A stretch of DNA of 64,000 nucleotides from Rivularia sp. MS3 (lineage in GTDB: Bacteria; Cyanobacteriota; Cyanobacteriia; Cyanobacteriales; Nostocaceae), in NCBI GenBank assembly GCA_019192545.1, contig JAHCMI010000022.1, forward strand, positions 1 through 64,000. Direction: 5' to 3'. This document shows positions 45,643 through 55,034 of this stretch, in pieces. The position numbers were made by a program, and so were the translations under genes. The first letter of the stretch is position 1, and each line of letters opens with the position of its first letter. The notes under the pieces were generated by a model that was given only the letters and a program-made list of their open reading frames with translations, did not search any database and was not told where the DNA came from.

Positions 45643-46650
45643 ATGATTAATGCATTAGCTGCTGACAAACCTGGTGGACAACTTAAACCTTTTGAGTACG
45701 AACCGGGAGCTTTGGGTGAGGAAGAAGTTGAGATAAATGTAGAATTTTGTGGTGTTTGTCGCAGCGATTTAATGTTGCTTGATAACGAGCGGGGAGGAAC
45801 TAAATATCCTTTGGTTCCGGGACATGAAGTTATTGGTACTGTATCCGCTGTTGGAAGTAATGTTGATAATTTAAAGGTGTCTGGGCGTGTGGGTTTGGGT
45901 TGGTATTCCGGCTCCTGCATGACTTGCGAATGGTGTGAAGGAGGTCATCATAATTTCTGTCGTCAAGCGGAACAAACTATTGTTGGTCGTCATGGTGGTT
46001 TTGCTGATAAAGTTCGCGCTCATAAAAGCTGGGTGTTTCCTATTCCCGATAAAGTTGAATCTCTATCTGCTGGTCCGTTATTTTGCGGGGGAATTACTGT
46101 TTTTAATCCGATAATTCAGTTTGATGTTAAACCTAACCATCGCGTAGGAATCATCGGAATTGGTGGTTTAGGACATTTAGCAATTCAGTTTTTTCATGCT
46201 TGGGGATGTGAGGTAACAGCTTTTTCTAGTAATCCGACTAAGGAAGTTGATGCTAGAGAATTGGGAGCAGACCATTTTATTAATTCTCGCAATCGCGAAG
46301 AAATTGAAGCAGTAGAAGATTCTTTTGATTTGATTGTTTCAACTGTCAATGCTGACCTCGATTGGAATGTTTATATTAAAGCTTTACGTCCTTTAGGAAG
46401 ACTGCATTTTGTCGGAGGAGTACCGAATCCGATTTGTTTTCCAGTTTTGCTGTTATTAGATGGACAAAAATCAGTTTCTGGTAGTCCTGTAGGTAGTCCA
46501 AATACTATTTCTCAAATGCTTGATTTTGTTGAAGAACATCAAATTAAACCTGTTGTAGAAGTATTTAGTTTTGCACAGGTGAATGAAGCACTTGATAAAT
46601 TACGTGATGGACAGGTTCGGTATCGGTTGATTTTGAGCAATTATCAGTGA
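45643..46650 (+). CDS. Zinc-dependent alcohol dehydrogenase
   Basis: A 335-residue medium-chain dehydrogenase of the cinnamyl-alcohol/YahK-type branch, interconverting aldehydes and alcohols with NAD(P)H. Catalytic zinc ligands: Cys39 in FCGVCRSD and His61-Glu62 in VPGHEVIG. Structural zinc cysteines: 92, 95, 98 and 106. The nucleotide-binding loop reads GIIGIGGLGHLAIQF, and SSN after the second strand suggests NADPH preference. It follows the proA-ligase pair on the same strand, 173 bp away across repeat arrays. If linked, it could act on an aldehyde made by that pair, such as a semialdehyde; otherwise it is a general detoxifying enzyme. ATG start at 45643. Confidence 0.9.
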   Translation: MINALAADKPGGQLKPFEYEPGALGEEEVEINVEFCGVCRSDLMLLDNERGGTKYPLVPGHEVIGTVSAVGSNVDNLKVSGRVGLGWYSGSCMTCEWCEGGHHNFCRQAEQTIVGRHGGFADKVRAHKSWVFPIPDKVESLSAGPLFCGGITVFNPIIQFDVKPNHRVGIIGIGGLGHLAIQFFHAWGCEVTAFSSNPTKEVDARELGADHFINSRNREEIEAVEDSFDLIVSTVNADLDWNVYIKALRPLGRLHFVGGVPNPICFPVLLLLDGQKSVSGSPVGSPNTISQMLDFVEEHQIKPVVEVFSFAQVNEALDKLRDGQVRYRLILSNYQ

Positions 46651-46663
46651 ACAATTATCAGCA

Positions 46664-46747
46664 TGTAGGGTGTGTTGCTTGCTGCGCGCAACGCACCACT
46701 ATACAAGGATTTCGGTGCGTTAGGCTGAAGCCATAACGCACCCTACA
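46664..46747. repeat. 84-bp MITE-like inverted repeat
   Basis: The ends TGTAGGGTGTGTT (46664-46676) and AACGCACCCTACA (46735-46747) are inverse complements except for one G-T position. Inside lie GCGCGCAACGCACC and GGTGCGTTAGG, a second nested pair. This has the size and form of the non-autonomous GTAGGGTGCGTT elements often seen in cyanobacteria. It sits between the alcohol dehydrogenase and the PcrA-tail gene, whose ends converge here. Confidence 0.75.
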
Positions 46748-46829
46748 ATTTTTTCCCATGAAGTTGTTTTATTCAGTATTCCCTGATAATTGATGTTCCA
46801 CACCCTACGAGTAAAATTGGTAATTGCAA

Positions 46830-47024
46830 CTACTCGATTTTCATTAAATTACCGGTTGTAGGGTCGATGATTTTCAGACCTAAATCTGGAAAGTTAATTG
46901 CTAAAGAAATTTTATTTCCATCACCAAAAACATGAATTATTTCACCTGCTCCAAATGATTTTAATGATTCATGAATTACTCTATCTCCCACTTTCCAATT
47001 TTTATTTAAAGTTGTGTTATTCAC
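46830..47024 (-). CDS. Stand-alone copy of the PcrA C-terminal tail domain
   Basis: A 64-residue protein whose residues 9-64 match the last 52 residues of PcrA encoded just upstream: NWKVGDRVIHES...FGAGEIIHVFGDGNKISLAINFPDLGLKIIDP against NWQVGDKVMHKSFGAGEITHIFGGGNKVSVAIKFPGLGQKIIDP. About two thirds are identical. A three-residue insertion (SLK) comes from a nine-base direct duplication. In PcrA/UvrD helicases this C-terminal Tudor-like domain binds RNA polymerase and helps transcription-coupled repair. A free copy could compete for that contact or may be a decaying duplication; the frame is intact. Start is GTG 47024, with a weak AGG upstream. Lies 195 bp after the pcrA stop. Confidence 0.65.
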   Translation of the reverse strand: MNNTTLNKNWKVGDRVIHESLKSFGAGEIIHVFGDGNKISLAINFPDLGLKIIDPTTGNLMKIE

Positions 47025-47160
47025 TTAATCTATTACCTATTATTCCCTTACCAACAAAAGATTTTCTATTTATAAAAAACCGCAAAGGACGCTGAGGACG
47101 CAGAGGAAAGAGGTTAAAAGATGAAGATATAGGTAATTTATTTAATAAGTGATATAAAAG

Positions 47161-47200
47161 TAACTATTCCCTATTCCCTATTCCCTATTCCCTATTCCCC
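47161..47200. repeat. CTATTCC heptamer tandem repeat
   Basis: Five to six copies of the unit CTATTCC just downstream of pcrA. Another boilerplate repeat (CCGCAAAGGACGCTGAGGAC) stands at 47080-47102 beside it. Confidence 0.8.
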
Positions 47201-47219
47201 TGATAACTGATAACTGTAA

Positions 47220-49583
47220 TTACATTTTCTGCAATTGAGCTACTCTAGGATCGATAATTTTCTGACCTAATCCGGGAAATTTGATGGCTACGGAAACTTT
47301 ATTTCCTCCACCAAAAATATGAGTGATTTCACCGGCTCCAAATGATTTATGCATTACTTTGTCACCGACTTGCCAATTTACGTTTGAAGCTGGTTGACTG
47401 CTATTATTATTCGCTTTCTCAAAACCATTTCTGTAACTAGCAGAAGTACGTCCGCCGGTATTTGTATAAGTAGTACTAAGAGAACGTTGGGTAGCTAATA
47501 ATTCTTTAGGTAGCTCGTCGAGAAATTGCGATCGCACTGCTGGTTCGCGGGTTCCGTACAGTCTGCGCTCTCGTGCGTGGGATAAAAACAGTCTTTCTTG
47601 AGCGCGGGTGATACCGACGTAACATAAACGACGCTCTTCTTCTAAGGCTGCGGGGTCGTTCATGGAGCGGTAGTTGGGAAATAATCCTTGTTCTAACCCT
47701 ACTAAGAAGACTACGGGAAATTCCAAACCTTTGGAAGAATGTAATGTCATTAAGGAAACTGCACTTTGTCCTTCTTTGACGTTATCTAAGTCGGAACTTA
47801 AAGCTGTACTAGCAAGAAATCCGGCTAAGGAAGCATCTTGTTCGGCTTCTTCTTCATATTGACGAACTGCGTTGTAAAGTTCTCCTACGTTGCGGATTCT
47901 GTCTTCTGCTTCGTCGTTTCCTTGTTTCTGTAAATCTTGGACGTAACCGGACTCCTCTACAACGGTTTGCAAAATCTCGGAAGCGCTGATATTTTCGATT
48001 TCTTGCTGAAAGCGGCCAATCATTTTGGCAAAGTTGTTCACCGATTTCGCCGAGCGTCCACCCAAAGTATTAACTGATGTCTCATCGCTGAGTATTTCCC
48101 ACAAACTTACACCTAATTCTTGAGCGGCGTTTGTGAGGTTTTCGATAGTAGCTTTACCGATACCTCGTCTGGGTGTATTGATTACTCTTAGCAAACTTAC
48201 AGTATCCGCAGGATTGGCGATCGCTCTTAAATAAGCCAAGACATCTTTGATTTCTTTACGGTCGTAGAATTTTAATCCCCCAACTACGGTGTAGGGAATT
48301 CCGTTTCTAACTAACATGTCCTCAAACGGACGAGATTGAGCATTGGTACGGTAAAGAATCGAAAAATGTCCCCAATTTACATCGGGGTTTTCTTTTTCCA
48401 AGGAAATAATTTTATTAACGACAAAATTAGCTTCTGCTACTTCATCTTCAGCTTTAAAATAAAATATCTGCTCCCCTTCACCCCTGGTTGCTTTAAGAAC
48501 TTTATCAATTCTTTGGGTGTTATTTTCAATTAAATGATTTGCAGCTTGGAGAATATTTTCACAAGAACGATAGTTTTCTTCTAATTTCACCATCGAACGA
48601 GTATCGTCATCCTCTAAACCGTCGCCAAAATCTTGCTGAAAGTCCAACAAAATTGTGAAGTCGGCCATTCTAAAAGAATAAATCGATTGGTCTGCATCAC
48701 CTACCACAAATACAGAACGATTATCCCAATTCCACTGATTTTTCTGTTCTCCATAAGTAGCTAATAAACTTATCAATTGATATTGAGTGCGGTTTGTATC
48801 TTGATATTCATCTACTAAGATATGGCGAAATTTATTGTGCCAATAACCCAAAACCTGCTCGTTTTGTTGAAACAACCTTACCGGAACCAAAATTAAATCG
48901 TCAAAATCCAAAGCATTATTGGCTGCTAATCTATCTTGATAGCAATTGTAAACTTCTGCAATTACTCTTCCCTTGTAATTCGGTTCTTCCTTCTCATAAT
49001 CTTTCGGCGATAATCCCTGATTTTTGGCATTACTAATCGCGTAGCGAACGGAACGGGGATTAAATTTTTTATCGCTCAAATTCAACTGCTTGGTGACAAT
49101 TTCCTTAACCAAACTTTGAGCGTCAGATTCATCAAAAATCGAAAAATTCTTTTTCCAACTGCGTCCGTTTTCATCTTGATATTTCTCAATATCAAACCGC
49201 AAGATTCGAGAAAGCAAACTATGAAAAGTACCGCACCATAAATCCTTAATAATTAACTTGTAAACCTTTGACCTTAACTTTACCTGGTCGTATTCTGGTA
49301 ATAAATCGTAACGTTCGCCGTACTCAGAAAGAGCCATTTGTTCGGCAAATAACTTTTGAATCCGCTCCTTCATCTCTCGTGCGGCTTTATTTGTAAAAGT
49401 AACCGCTAAGATATTTTCGGGATTAACTCTATGCTCGGTAATTAGATTAGCAATACGATAAGTCAACGCTCGTGTTTTACCAGAACCTGCCCCAGCAACA
49501 ACTAGCAAGGGACCGCAAAAATGTTCGACAGCGCGACGTTGATGGGGATTGAGGTGACTGAGAGAGTCGGTTGTAGTTGTCAT
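47220..49583 (-). CDS. pcrA: UvrD/PcrA-type DNA helicase
   Basis: About 787 residues, a superfamily 1A 3'-5' helicase of DNA repair and replication. Visible motifs: Q-motif LNPHQRRAVE, Walker A VVAGAGSGKTRAL, motif Ia AVTFTNKAAREMKERI, Walker B ILVDEYQDTN, motif III VVGDADQSIYSFR, motif IV NYRS, motif V VSLMTLHSSKGLEFPVVFL and motif VI ERRLCYVGITRAQERL. The tail ends in a Tudor-like domain (NWQVGDKVMHKSFGAGEI). The reading frame begins upstream at a TTG (49625), but ATG 49583 (TTTTDSLSHLNPHQ) fits family N-termini better. A duplicate of the tail domain follows as its own gene. Confidence 0.95.
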   Translation of the reverse strand: MTTTTDSLSHLNPHQRRAVEHFCGPLLVVAGAGSGKTRALTYRIANLITEHRVNPENILAVTFTNKAAREMKERIQKLFAEQMALSEYGERYDLLPEYDQVKLRSKVYKLIIKDLWCGTFHSLLSRILRFDIEKYQDENGRSWKKNFSIFDESDAQSLVKEIVTKQLNLSDKKFNPRSVRYAISNAKNQGLSPKDYEKEEPNYKGRVIAEVYNCYQDRLAANNALDFDDLILVPVRLFQQNEQVLGYWHNKFRHILVDEYQDTNRTQYQLISLLATYGEQKNQWNWDNRSVFVVGDADQSIYSFRMADFTILLDFQQDFGDGLEDDDTRSMVKLEENYRSCENILQAANHLIENNTQRIDKVLKATRGEGEQIFYFKAEDEVAEANFVVNKIISLEKENPDVNWGHFSILYRTNAQSRPFEDMLVRNGIPYTVVGGLKFYDRKEIKDVLAYLRAIANPADTVSLLRVINTPRRGIGKATIENLTNAAQELGVSLWEILSDETSVNTLGGRSAKSVNNFAKMIGRFQQEIENISASEILQTVVEESGYVQDLQKQGNDEAEDRIRNVGELYNAVRQYEEEAEQDASLAGFLASTALSSDLDNVKEGQSAVSLMTLHSSKGLEFPVVFLVGLEQGLFPNYRSMNDPAALEEERRLCYVGITRAQERLFLSHARERRLYGTREPAVRSQFLDELPKELLATQRSLSTTYTNTGGRTSASYRNGFEKANNNSSQPASNVNWQVGDKVMHKSFGAGEITHIFGGGNKVSVAIKFPGLGQKIIDPRVAQLQKM

Positions 49584-50061
49584 GGAGATGGGAAGTAAGC
49601 AGGACAAAAATACAAGTCGTAGCAATGCTGCAATATGCCTTTTTAATTACATTAATACAACTGTCTTATATTGCTAACTTTATAATCTTACCGAAATTTA
49701 GCCGATCAAAATGAAGATTATTTAGTAATTAGGTTGTTGATGGCAAACTAATCTGTAGTAGAGATATTGCATTTACCTTTGGGCTATGATATTTTTCTGA
49801 TAATAATTTTGGGTTTCAAGTTGATTATTTATTTGTTTTTTTTGATAAATTTGATAAATGCGATTGTAAAAAAAACAGTAAATGATAAAAATGAGTTTGT
49901 GTAATTCTCGCTTGACATTTACTGTTTTTAATATTTAATATAATTCACTTCTGTTTTTATTTGAAAACCAACTATTATTTACCTACTTATTTTGTACATA
50001 GCCTCAGTCCTTTTTCAGCAATCTTGTTTTAGACAACAAGTAAGACTCTATCTTAATAAAT
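49584..50061. other. Gene-free spacer
   Basis: AT-rich region between pcrA and a small membrane protein gene. An ACAGTAAATG...CATTTACTGT inverted pair (about 49877-49886 and 49915-49924) is visible and may form a hairpin. No gene seen. Confidence 0.5.
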
Positions 50062-50250
50062 TTACGAATTGCGGCTGACGGCTGACAAAATTCCCGCACC
50101 GATAGCTAATAGCACTAAAGCCCAAATTGCCTCTTGAGGAAAATTCAATATTCCAAAAGCTTGTAATAAGAGAACTATAGCTAAAACTACCAATAAAGAG
50201 CCTGCGACATATAAGAAAGTGGTAACGGCAAGATTCGGACGACGACTCAC
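50062..50250 (-). CDS. Small protein with two membrane helices
   Basis: A 62-residue protein. After a short basic start (SRRPNLAV) come two hydrophobic helices, TTFLYVAGSLLVVLAIVLLLQAFGIL and AIWALVLLAIGAGILSAV, linked by NFPQE. It is a small inner- or thylakoid-membrane protein; I cannot name it. The start GTG 50250 is chosen because GAGGAG lies nine bases upstream on the minus strand; a TTG two codons earlier is possible but too close to it. A second overlapping frame (50048-50266) has no such support. Monocistronic. Confidence 0.6.
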   Translation of the reverse strand: MSRRPNLAVTTFLYVAGSLLVVLAIVLLLQAFGILNFPQEAIWALVLLAIGAGILSAVSRNS

Positions 50251-50389
50251 AAGCAAAACTCCTCACTATTTATAGAAAATTGCATTTTGTATTTTTGCAC
50301 ATTTTTTTTGAAGATTATCTTCATCTCGACACAGTTTTATCATTAATCCAGTGATGCCAAAAGGATAATATGTATTATCTTAACTTGAA

Positions 50390-51169
50390 TTAATAAAAAA
50401 TCTTACTAACAATCATATTAAAAATATTATCGAATTTCCTCTTCGCTGCTTCAAACTCAATTACTTGCGAACTAGGAGGTTGCGGTTTATCAATCTGATT
50501 TTCCTGCAAATAAACGTGGTAGCGAACTTCAATCTGAAGACTTTCTACATTCGGCATCTCACCGTAATGTCTTGTAATATATCCCCCAACAAAAGTTTTG
50601 TTCCTAACTACTTGTAATCCCTGATTGCTAAAGCATTTATCTACAGTAGAAATTAACAATTCCGAACAAGTTTGATTGTTGACGTTGCCCAAGCAAACAT
50701 CATCATTTATTAATCCACAGAAGCTGTGTAAATCAAAAAGATAAACTTTGCCAAATTGCTCTATTTTTTCGTCCAGAAGCTTTTTTAATTGATGATGATA
50801 AGGAAGGTAGTATTTTTCAATTCGCTCCTGTATATTTTCTTCGCTAGGTTCATGAATATATATATTACGATTAAAAGCTGTATTTTTGGGAATTACTGAA
50901 GACCAAAAAGAGCCAAACAATGGCTGTTTGATTTGACGATTTAAATCAACAATATATCGATTATGAGTAGCTTGTAAAACAGTAATTCCCAAATTGGGAA
51001 GAAAATCATAAAGTTTATCGAGATGCCAATCGCTATTTGGTAGAGATTTCAAATGTTCGATGGTAAACTTAGCAGCAATATCCTCTGGAATAAATAACCC
51101 GCTATGAGGAATATTTGCTACTATTGGCAGTGCTTTAACTGTAGGTTGATCAAGTTTGAATAATTGCAT
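50390..51169 (-). CDS. N-formylglutamate amidohydrolase family protein
   Basis: A 259-residue zinc amidohydrolase-like protein. The family pattern is clear: VVANIPHSGLFIP with the first metal-binding His, SDWHLDKLYDFLPNLGITVL, HNRYIVDLNR, FDLHSF and VGGYITRHYGEMPNVESLQIEV. Family members hydrolyse N-formyl-L-glutamate in histidine degradation, but no hut genes are nearby, so the real substrate may differ. Cytosolic. It is downstream of nothing obvious: the HAMP kinase gene precedes it on the same strand by 95 bp across a 14-bp repeat, so co-transcription cannot be excluded. ATG start at 51169. Confidence 0.85.
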   Translation of the reverse strand: MQLFKLDQPTVKALPIVANIPHSGLFIPEDIAAKFTIEHLKSLPNSDWHLDKLYDFLPNLGITVLQATHNRYIVDLNRQIKQPLFGSFWSSVIPKNTAFNRNIYIHEPSEENIQERIEKYYLPYHHQLKKLLDEKIEQFGKVYLFDLHSFCGLINDDVCLGNVNNQTCSELLISTVDKCFSNQGLQVVRNKTFVGGYITRHYGEMPNVESLQIEVRYHVYLQENQIDKPQPPSSQVIEFEAAKRKFDNIFNMIVSKIFY

Positions 51170-51239
51170 TAATAGGGAATAGAAAATAGCTGTTGATTAA
51201 AACCCGCTTTCTTCAACCCACCTACAAAGGAACTGTTGA

Positions 51240-51281
51240 CTGTTCGCTGATTACTGTTCGCTGATTACTGTTCGCTGATTG
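51240..51281. repeat. Three 14-bp tandem repeats crossing a stop codon
   Basis: The unit CTGTTCGCTGATTA is repeated three times (last base varies). The stop codon of the histidine kinase (TTA at 51265-51267 on the plus strand) is part of the second unit, and the final ISEQ residues are encoded by the third unit. Confidence 0.85.
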
Positions 51282-52968
51282 CTGGTAACCAAACGGTGAA
51301 AGTAGAACCCACTTCAAACTCACTTTCCACCTCTATGTCACCACCCATCATTTGGCAAAAATGGCGGGTAATTGCCAATCCTAATCCAGTTCCGCCGTAC
51401 TTTTTGGTAGTTGAAGCATCACCTTGAGTAAATGGTTTAAACAACTGATTGATTTGATATTCAGTCATGCCAATACCGGTATCTTTGACAGTAAACACAA
51501 TTATTTCACCCGATAGATTAGAGGTAAAATCTTTTTTCCGTCTAACTTTTAGAGTTACCCGACCATTTTTAGTAAACTTAGAAGCATTGCTTAATAAATT
51601 TAACAGCACCTGTTGGACTCTGGTTTGATCTTGATACATAGTGCCTAATTCCCCATCGCAATCAATTTCTAAGGAACTACCATTTTTCTGTATAGCCGAT
51701 TTAATTGTGAGAACCAGATTGTCTATCAGCGACACTACTTCAAAGGTTTCCGGGTAAAGAGTCATTTTCCCGGCTTCAATTTTAGATAAATCAAGAATGT
51801 CGTTGATTAGCTGCAATAGATGTTTGCCGGATGTATTAATGATTTCTAAATCTGCTGCAAAATCTTCCTCTACCCCTAAATCTGTAGCATCTTCTTGTAA
51901 AAGCTGACTTAAACCGATTATGGCATTTAAGGGCGTGCGTAATTCATGGCTGACGTTTGCTAAAAATTGACTTTTAGCTTTGCTCGCTGCTTCTGCTAAT
52001 TCCTTGGCTTGCTCTAATTGCTTGGTTCTTTTTGAAACTCTTTCGATTAAATGATTTAGTGATTTTGCCAGTAAACCAATTTCATCTTCAGTGGTAACGG
52101 GAGCGCGTAAATCAAAATTCGATTTACGAGCCACTTGTTCGGCTACTTGAGTTACAACTACTACAGGTTCGGCAATAGCGCGGGAAGTTCGCCAAGCTAC
52201 CACAACTGCGATCGCGACTGAGAGCAGCATACTGGCAATCACGATAGTTCTTTCAATACCTTTGGAAAATTCGAGGTCTTTTGCTCTACGATGTTCTTGC
52301 GTTCGGGCACTTTGGAGAATATTATCTAATCTTTGACTCAACTGTTCTAAACGAATTGCTGTTTGAGAACGAGTAAGTTCAAGCAATTGCTGCTGAATCA
52401 GTGATTGCTGAGATTGAGATTGCTCGTTTTGTTGCTGCAATATCGAATCTAGCTGTTGCGTGTAAGATTCTAAACTTATTTCATAATCTCGTAATAATGT
52501 CTGAAAAGTGGCTTCTGTAGCTGCTAACTTTCCAGGTTTGCTGCTAATAAATTTTGCTATATCGGTTTCAACTTCTTCAACTTTAGCAATGCTCTCATCA
52601 AATTCAGCCTTTTTGCGAGAAAAAAGAAGCGGTTGTGGCACACGTGCGGCCAAACTATAGCTGTGCAGCTGCACTTCTACCAAAGCATCTTTGTAATTTG
52701 CCAGCATTTGTGTTTGATATTGGGCGTGATTAAACTGCCTGATTTCTCTGGCGCGGTAGTAGTTAGCAATTACTAATCCCACAAGCGAACCAAAAAAGCC
52801 AATTCCAATTGCTGCAAAATATCCACAGCCAATTTTCTGATGTATACGCCTAGAGCTAGCTTTAAGCTTCCCGCTTGAAGGGAATTCTAAAGTAGGCAAT
52901 TCATCATTTGAGGGCTGTTCTTCCGACACATCTGTACTACTCTCACCTACGGTTTTTTGAGTTCGCAT
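51265..52968 (-). CDS. Membrane sensor histidine kinase with HAMP domain
   Basis: A 567-residue kinase. Order: about 45 cytosolic residues, membrane helix 1 (about 47-70), a periplasmic helical sensor region (about 71-240, with a Gln-rich LLQQQ segment), membrane helix 2 (241-259), HAMP (about 260-312), coiled coil, HisKA with His341 ([16 protein letters not shown]) and an ATPase domain with [19 protein letters not shown] and [12 protein letters not shown]. All catalytic boxes look intact. No receiver domain. No adjacent response regulator. The last four residues come from a tandem repeat, so the natural end may once have been further on or earlier. Start ATG 52968. Confidence 0.92.
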   Translation of the reverse strand: MRTQKTVGESSTDVSEEQPSNDELPTLEFPSSGKLKASSRRIHQKIGCGYFAAIGIGFFGSLVGLVIANYYRAREIRQFNHAQYQTQMLANYKDALVEVQLHSYSLAARVPQPLLFSRKKAEFDESIAKVEEVETDIAKFISSKPGKLAATEATFQTLLRDYEISLESYTQQLDSILQQQNEQSQSQQSLIQQQLLELTRSQTAIRLEQLSQRLDNILQSARTQEHRRAKDLEFSKGIERTIVIASMLLSVAIAVVVAWRTSRAIAEPVVVVTQVAEQVARKSNFDLRAPVTTEDEIGLLAKSLNHLIERVSKRTKQLEQAKELAEAASKAKSQFLANVSHELRTPLNAIIGLSQLLQEDATDLGVEEDFAADLEIINTSGKHLLQLINDILDLSKIEAGKMTLYPETFEVVSLIDNLVLTIKSAIQKNGSSLEIDCDGELGTMYQDQTRVQQVLLNLLSNASKFTKNGRVTLKVRRKKDFTSNLSGEIIVFTVKDTGIGMTEYQINQLFKPFTQGDASTTKKYGGTGLGLAITRHFCQMMGGDIEVESEFEVGSTFTVWLPAISEQ

Positions 52969-53194
52969 CCCTCAAATCTCCTTACCCTCCCGCTATAATT
53001 TATACGTTATTTTAGGTGGTGAAATTTAAACAAAAAGAGCCAATATTAATTATCTTCTTTTATAACAATTACAAAAGCTTAATTGCTACATACTTTGCAC
53101 GAGCTTCATAATATCTCGGTAAATCTATAGTTAAAATTTAACAAAATTAATCATATTTACTTACATCGACTTACGATTATTGACCATAATAAAG

Positions 53195-53232
53195 AAGTGA
53201 GGAGCGACAAACTCTAGGTTTACTCCTCACTT
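53195..53232 (-). terminator. Hairpin terminator behind metK
   Basis: AAGTGAGGAG (53195-53204) and CTCCTCACTT (53223-53232) pair perfectly. Read on the minus strand the hairpin is followed by CTTTATTATGG. It lies 85 bp beyond the metK stop codon. Confidence 0.65.
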
Positions 53233-53316
53233 ACTATTAAAATCTAAAATCGCTTTATTTACTTCTTCCTTATTTTAAGACAGCTACTCGTCCACGAAAA
53301 ACGAGGCTACCTTATT

Positions 53317-54606
53317 TTAGGAAAGACTCAAAGCTTTTGCTGAATTTGGTACTGCAACTCCATTTAAGTTGCTTACTTCTTGTTTTAATAGCTGTGCTTT
53401 ATCGGTATTTTCCCAAGGTAAGTCTAAATCGGTACGTCCGAAATGACCGTAAGCTGCGACGTCCTGGTAGAAACGTCCGCCTCGTTCATTTGGTAATTTA
53501 CGTAAGTTGAAGGCATGAATTATTCCGGCAGGGCGGAGTTCAAAATGCTTTTCAACTAATTCTAATAAAGTCTGCTCATCAACTTTACCAGTCCCGAAAG
53601 TTTCTATCATTATGCTCACGGGTCGTGCAACACCAATTGCATAACTTAGTTGAACTTCACATTTCTCTGCTAAACCGGCAGCAACAATATTTTTCGCTAC
53701 ATAGCGACAAGCATAAGCAGCACTGCGATCTACTTTTGTGGGGTCTTTGCCGGAGAAAGCTCCGCCACCATGTCGGGAATAACCACCGTAGGTATCAACG
53801 ATAATTTTACGCCCGGTAAGACCTGAGTCTCCTTGAGGTCCGCCGATGACAAATTTTCCGGTGGGGTTAACTAAAAATCTAGTTTCTTCGTCGGGCTTGA
53901 TGTCAATGTCCCCAAATACAGGCTCAACTACCGCAGACCATAAGTCTTTCTTAATTTTTTCCCTTACTGCTGTTTCATCGCTTATATCGCCGATGTTGGG
54001 AGCGTGCTGGGTGGAAATCAAGATGGTGTCGATACCCACTGGTTTACCATCTTCGTAAGCTATACTTACTTGAGTTTTACCGTCGGGACGTAAATAAGAC
54101 AATTCACCCGTCTTGCGAACTGCTGCTAACCTGCGAGCAATACGATGGGCAAGACTAATAGGCAAGGGCATTAATTCGGGAGTTTCGTTACAAGCAAAGC
54201 CGAACATGATTCCCTGATCGCCAGCGCCAATTTTGTCGAATTGCTCTTCACTGGACTCTTCACGGTTTTCTTGAGCGGTGTTAACGCCTTGAGCAATATC
54301 CGCCGATTGTTCGTCTAAAGCGACTAAAATCGAGCAGCTATTAGAACAAAAACCATTTACTGCATCGGTATAACCAATCTCAGCTATTTTCTTTCTAGCG
54401 AGATTCATATAGTTAACATTCGCTTTACTGGTTATTTCACCAGTAATTAGCACCAAGCCAGTATTGACCACAACTTCAGCTGCAACGCGGCTAGTGGGGT
54501 CTTGTTCGAGCAAAGCATCCAAAATAGTATCTGAAATCTGGTCGCAGATTTTATCTGGATGACCCTCGGTTACAGACTCGGAGGTAAATAGATAGCGACT
54601 AGTCAA
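53317..54606 (-). CDS. metK: S-adenosylmethionine synthase
   Basis: About 429 residues, near the cyanobacterial norm. It makes S-adenosylmethionine from methionine and ATP. Conserved motifs: [44 protein letters not shown] and the glycine-rich [18 protein letters not shown] loop. The C-terminal half includes [26 protein letters not shown]. Start choice: the frame opens at TTG 54612, but AGGAGG ends eight bases before a second TTG (54606), which gives MTSRYLF and the correct spacing, so I use TTG 54606. No ATG is available nearby. Monocistronic. No SAM riboswitch was recognised in the upstream region. Confidence 0.96.
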   Translation of the reverse strand: MTSRYLFTSESVTEGHPDKICDQISDTILDALLEQDPTSRVAAEVVVNTGLVLITGEITSKANVNYMNLARKKIAEIGYTDAVNGFCSNSCSILVALDEQSADIAQGVNTAQENREESSEEQFDKIGAGDQGIMFGFACNETPELMPLPISLAHRIARRLAAVRKTGELSYLRPDGKTQVSIAYEDGKPVGIDTILISTQHAPNIGDISDETAVREKIKKDLWSAVVEPVFGDIDIKPDEETRFLVNPTGKFVIGGPQGDSGLTGRKIIVDTYGGYSRHGGGAFSGKDPTKVDRSAAYACRYVAKNIVAAGLAEKCEVQLSYAIGVARPVSIMIETFGTGKVDEQTLLELVEKHFELRPAGIIHAFNLRKLPNERGGRFYQDVAAYGHFGRTDLDLPWENTDKAQLLKQEVSNLNGVAVPNSAKALSLS

Positions 54607-55034
54607 ATTCAATTCCTCCTAAAAGAGTATTTAGACTTAATTTATGCAAGACTTATGCAAGCATTTTATTAAGCCGCTTTAACCTGCAATCATACCAATT
54701 TTTTTGCGATTAATAATGATTATTAAGTTAACTTTCTCAAAATCAATAGTTATCTGGATAGCTTTTAATATTTGTTTTTTTTGCTACTTACTCAAATATC
54801 TGGAAAAGAAATAGTTTTTTCATAAAACTTACGCTACCGTAACAATTAATTAAGTATCACCATTTTGAGATTCCTTTAACTCTATTGTTTTAGGAGACTT
54901 CGTGTAAGGATTGTTTCAATTATTCACTTAACTTAATTTATTTTTGACTAGTTTTATTTCTTACTAAAAAAGGGACATCATACTGATGTCCCAAAAAATA
55001 ATACAGCGATTTAAAAAATTACTTAAAACTTGAC
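54607..55034. other. Spacer between metK and prk with prk terminator
   Basis: AT-rich region of about 430 bases. The prk terminator (54965-54992) lies at its right end. The rest is the upstream region of metK; I see no reading frame and no recognisable regulatory element beyond the AGGAGG ribosome site. Confidence 0.6.
54965..54992 (-). terminator. Intrinsic terminator of prk
   Basis: GGGACATCA (54972-54980) and TGATGTCCC (54984-54992) pair perfectly around TAC. On the minus strand six Ts follow, making a textbook terminator 43 bp after the prk stop. Confidence 0.9.
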
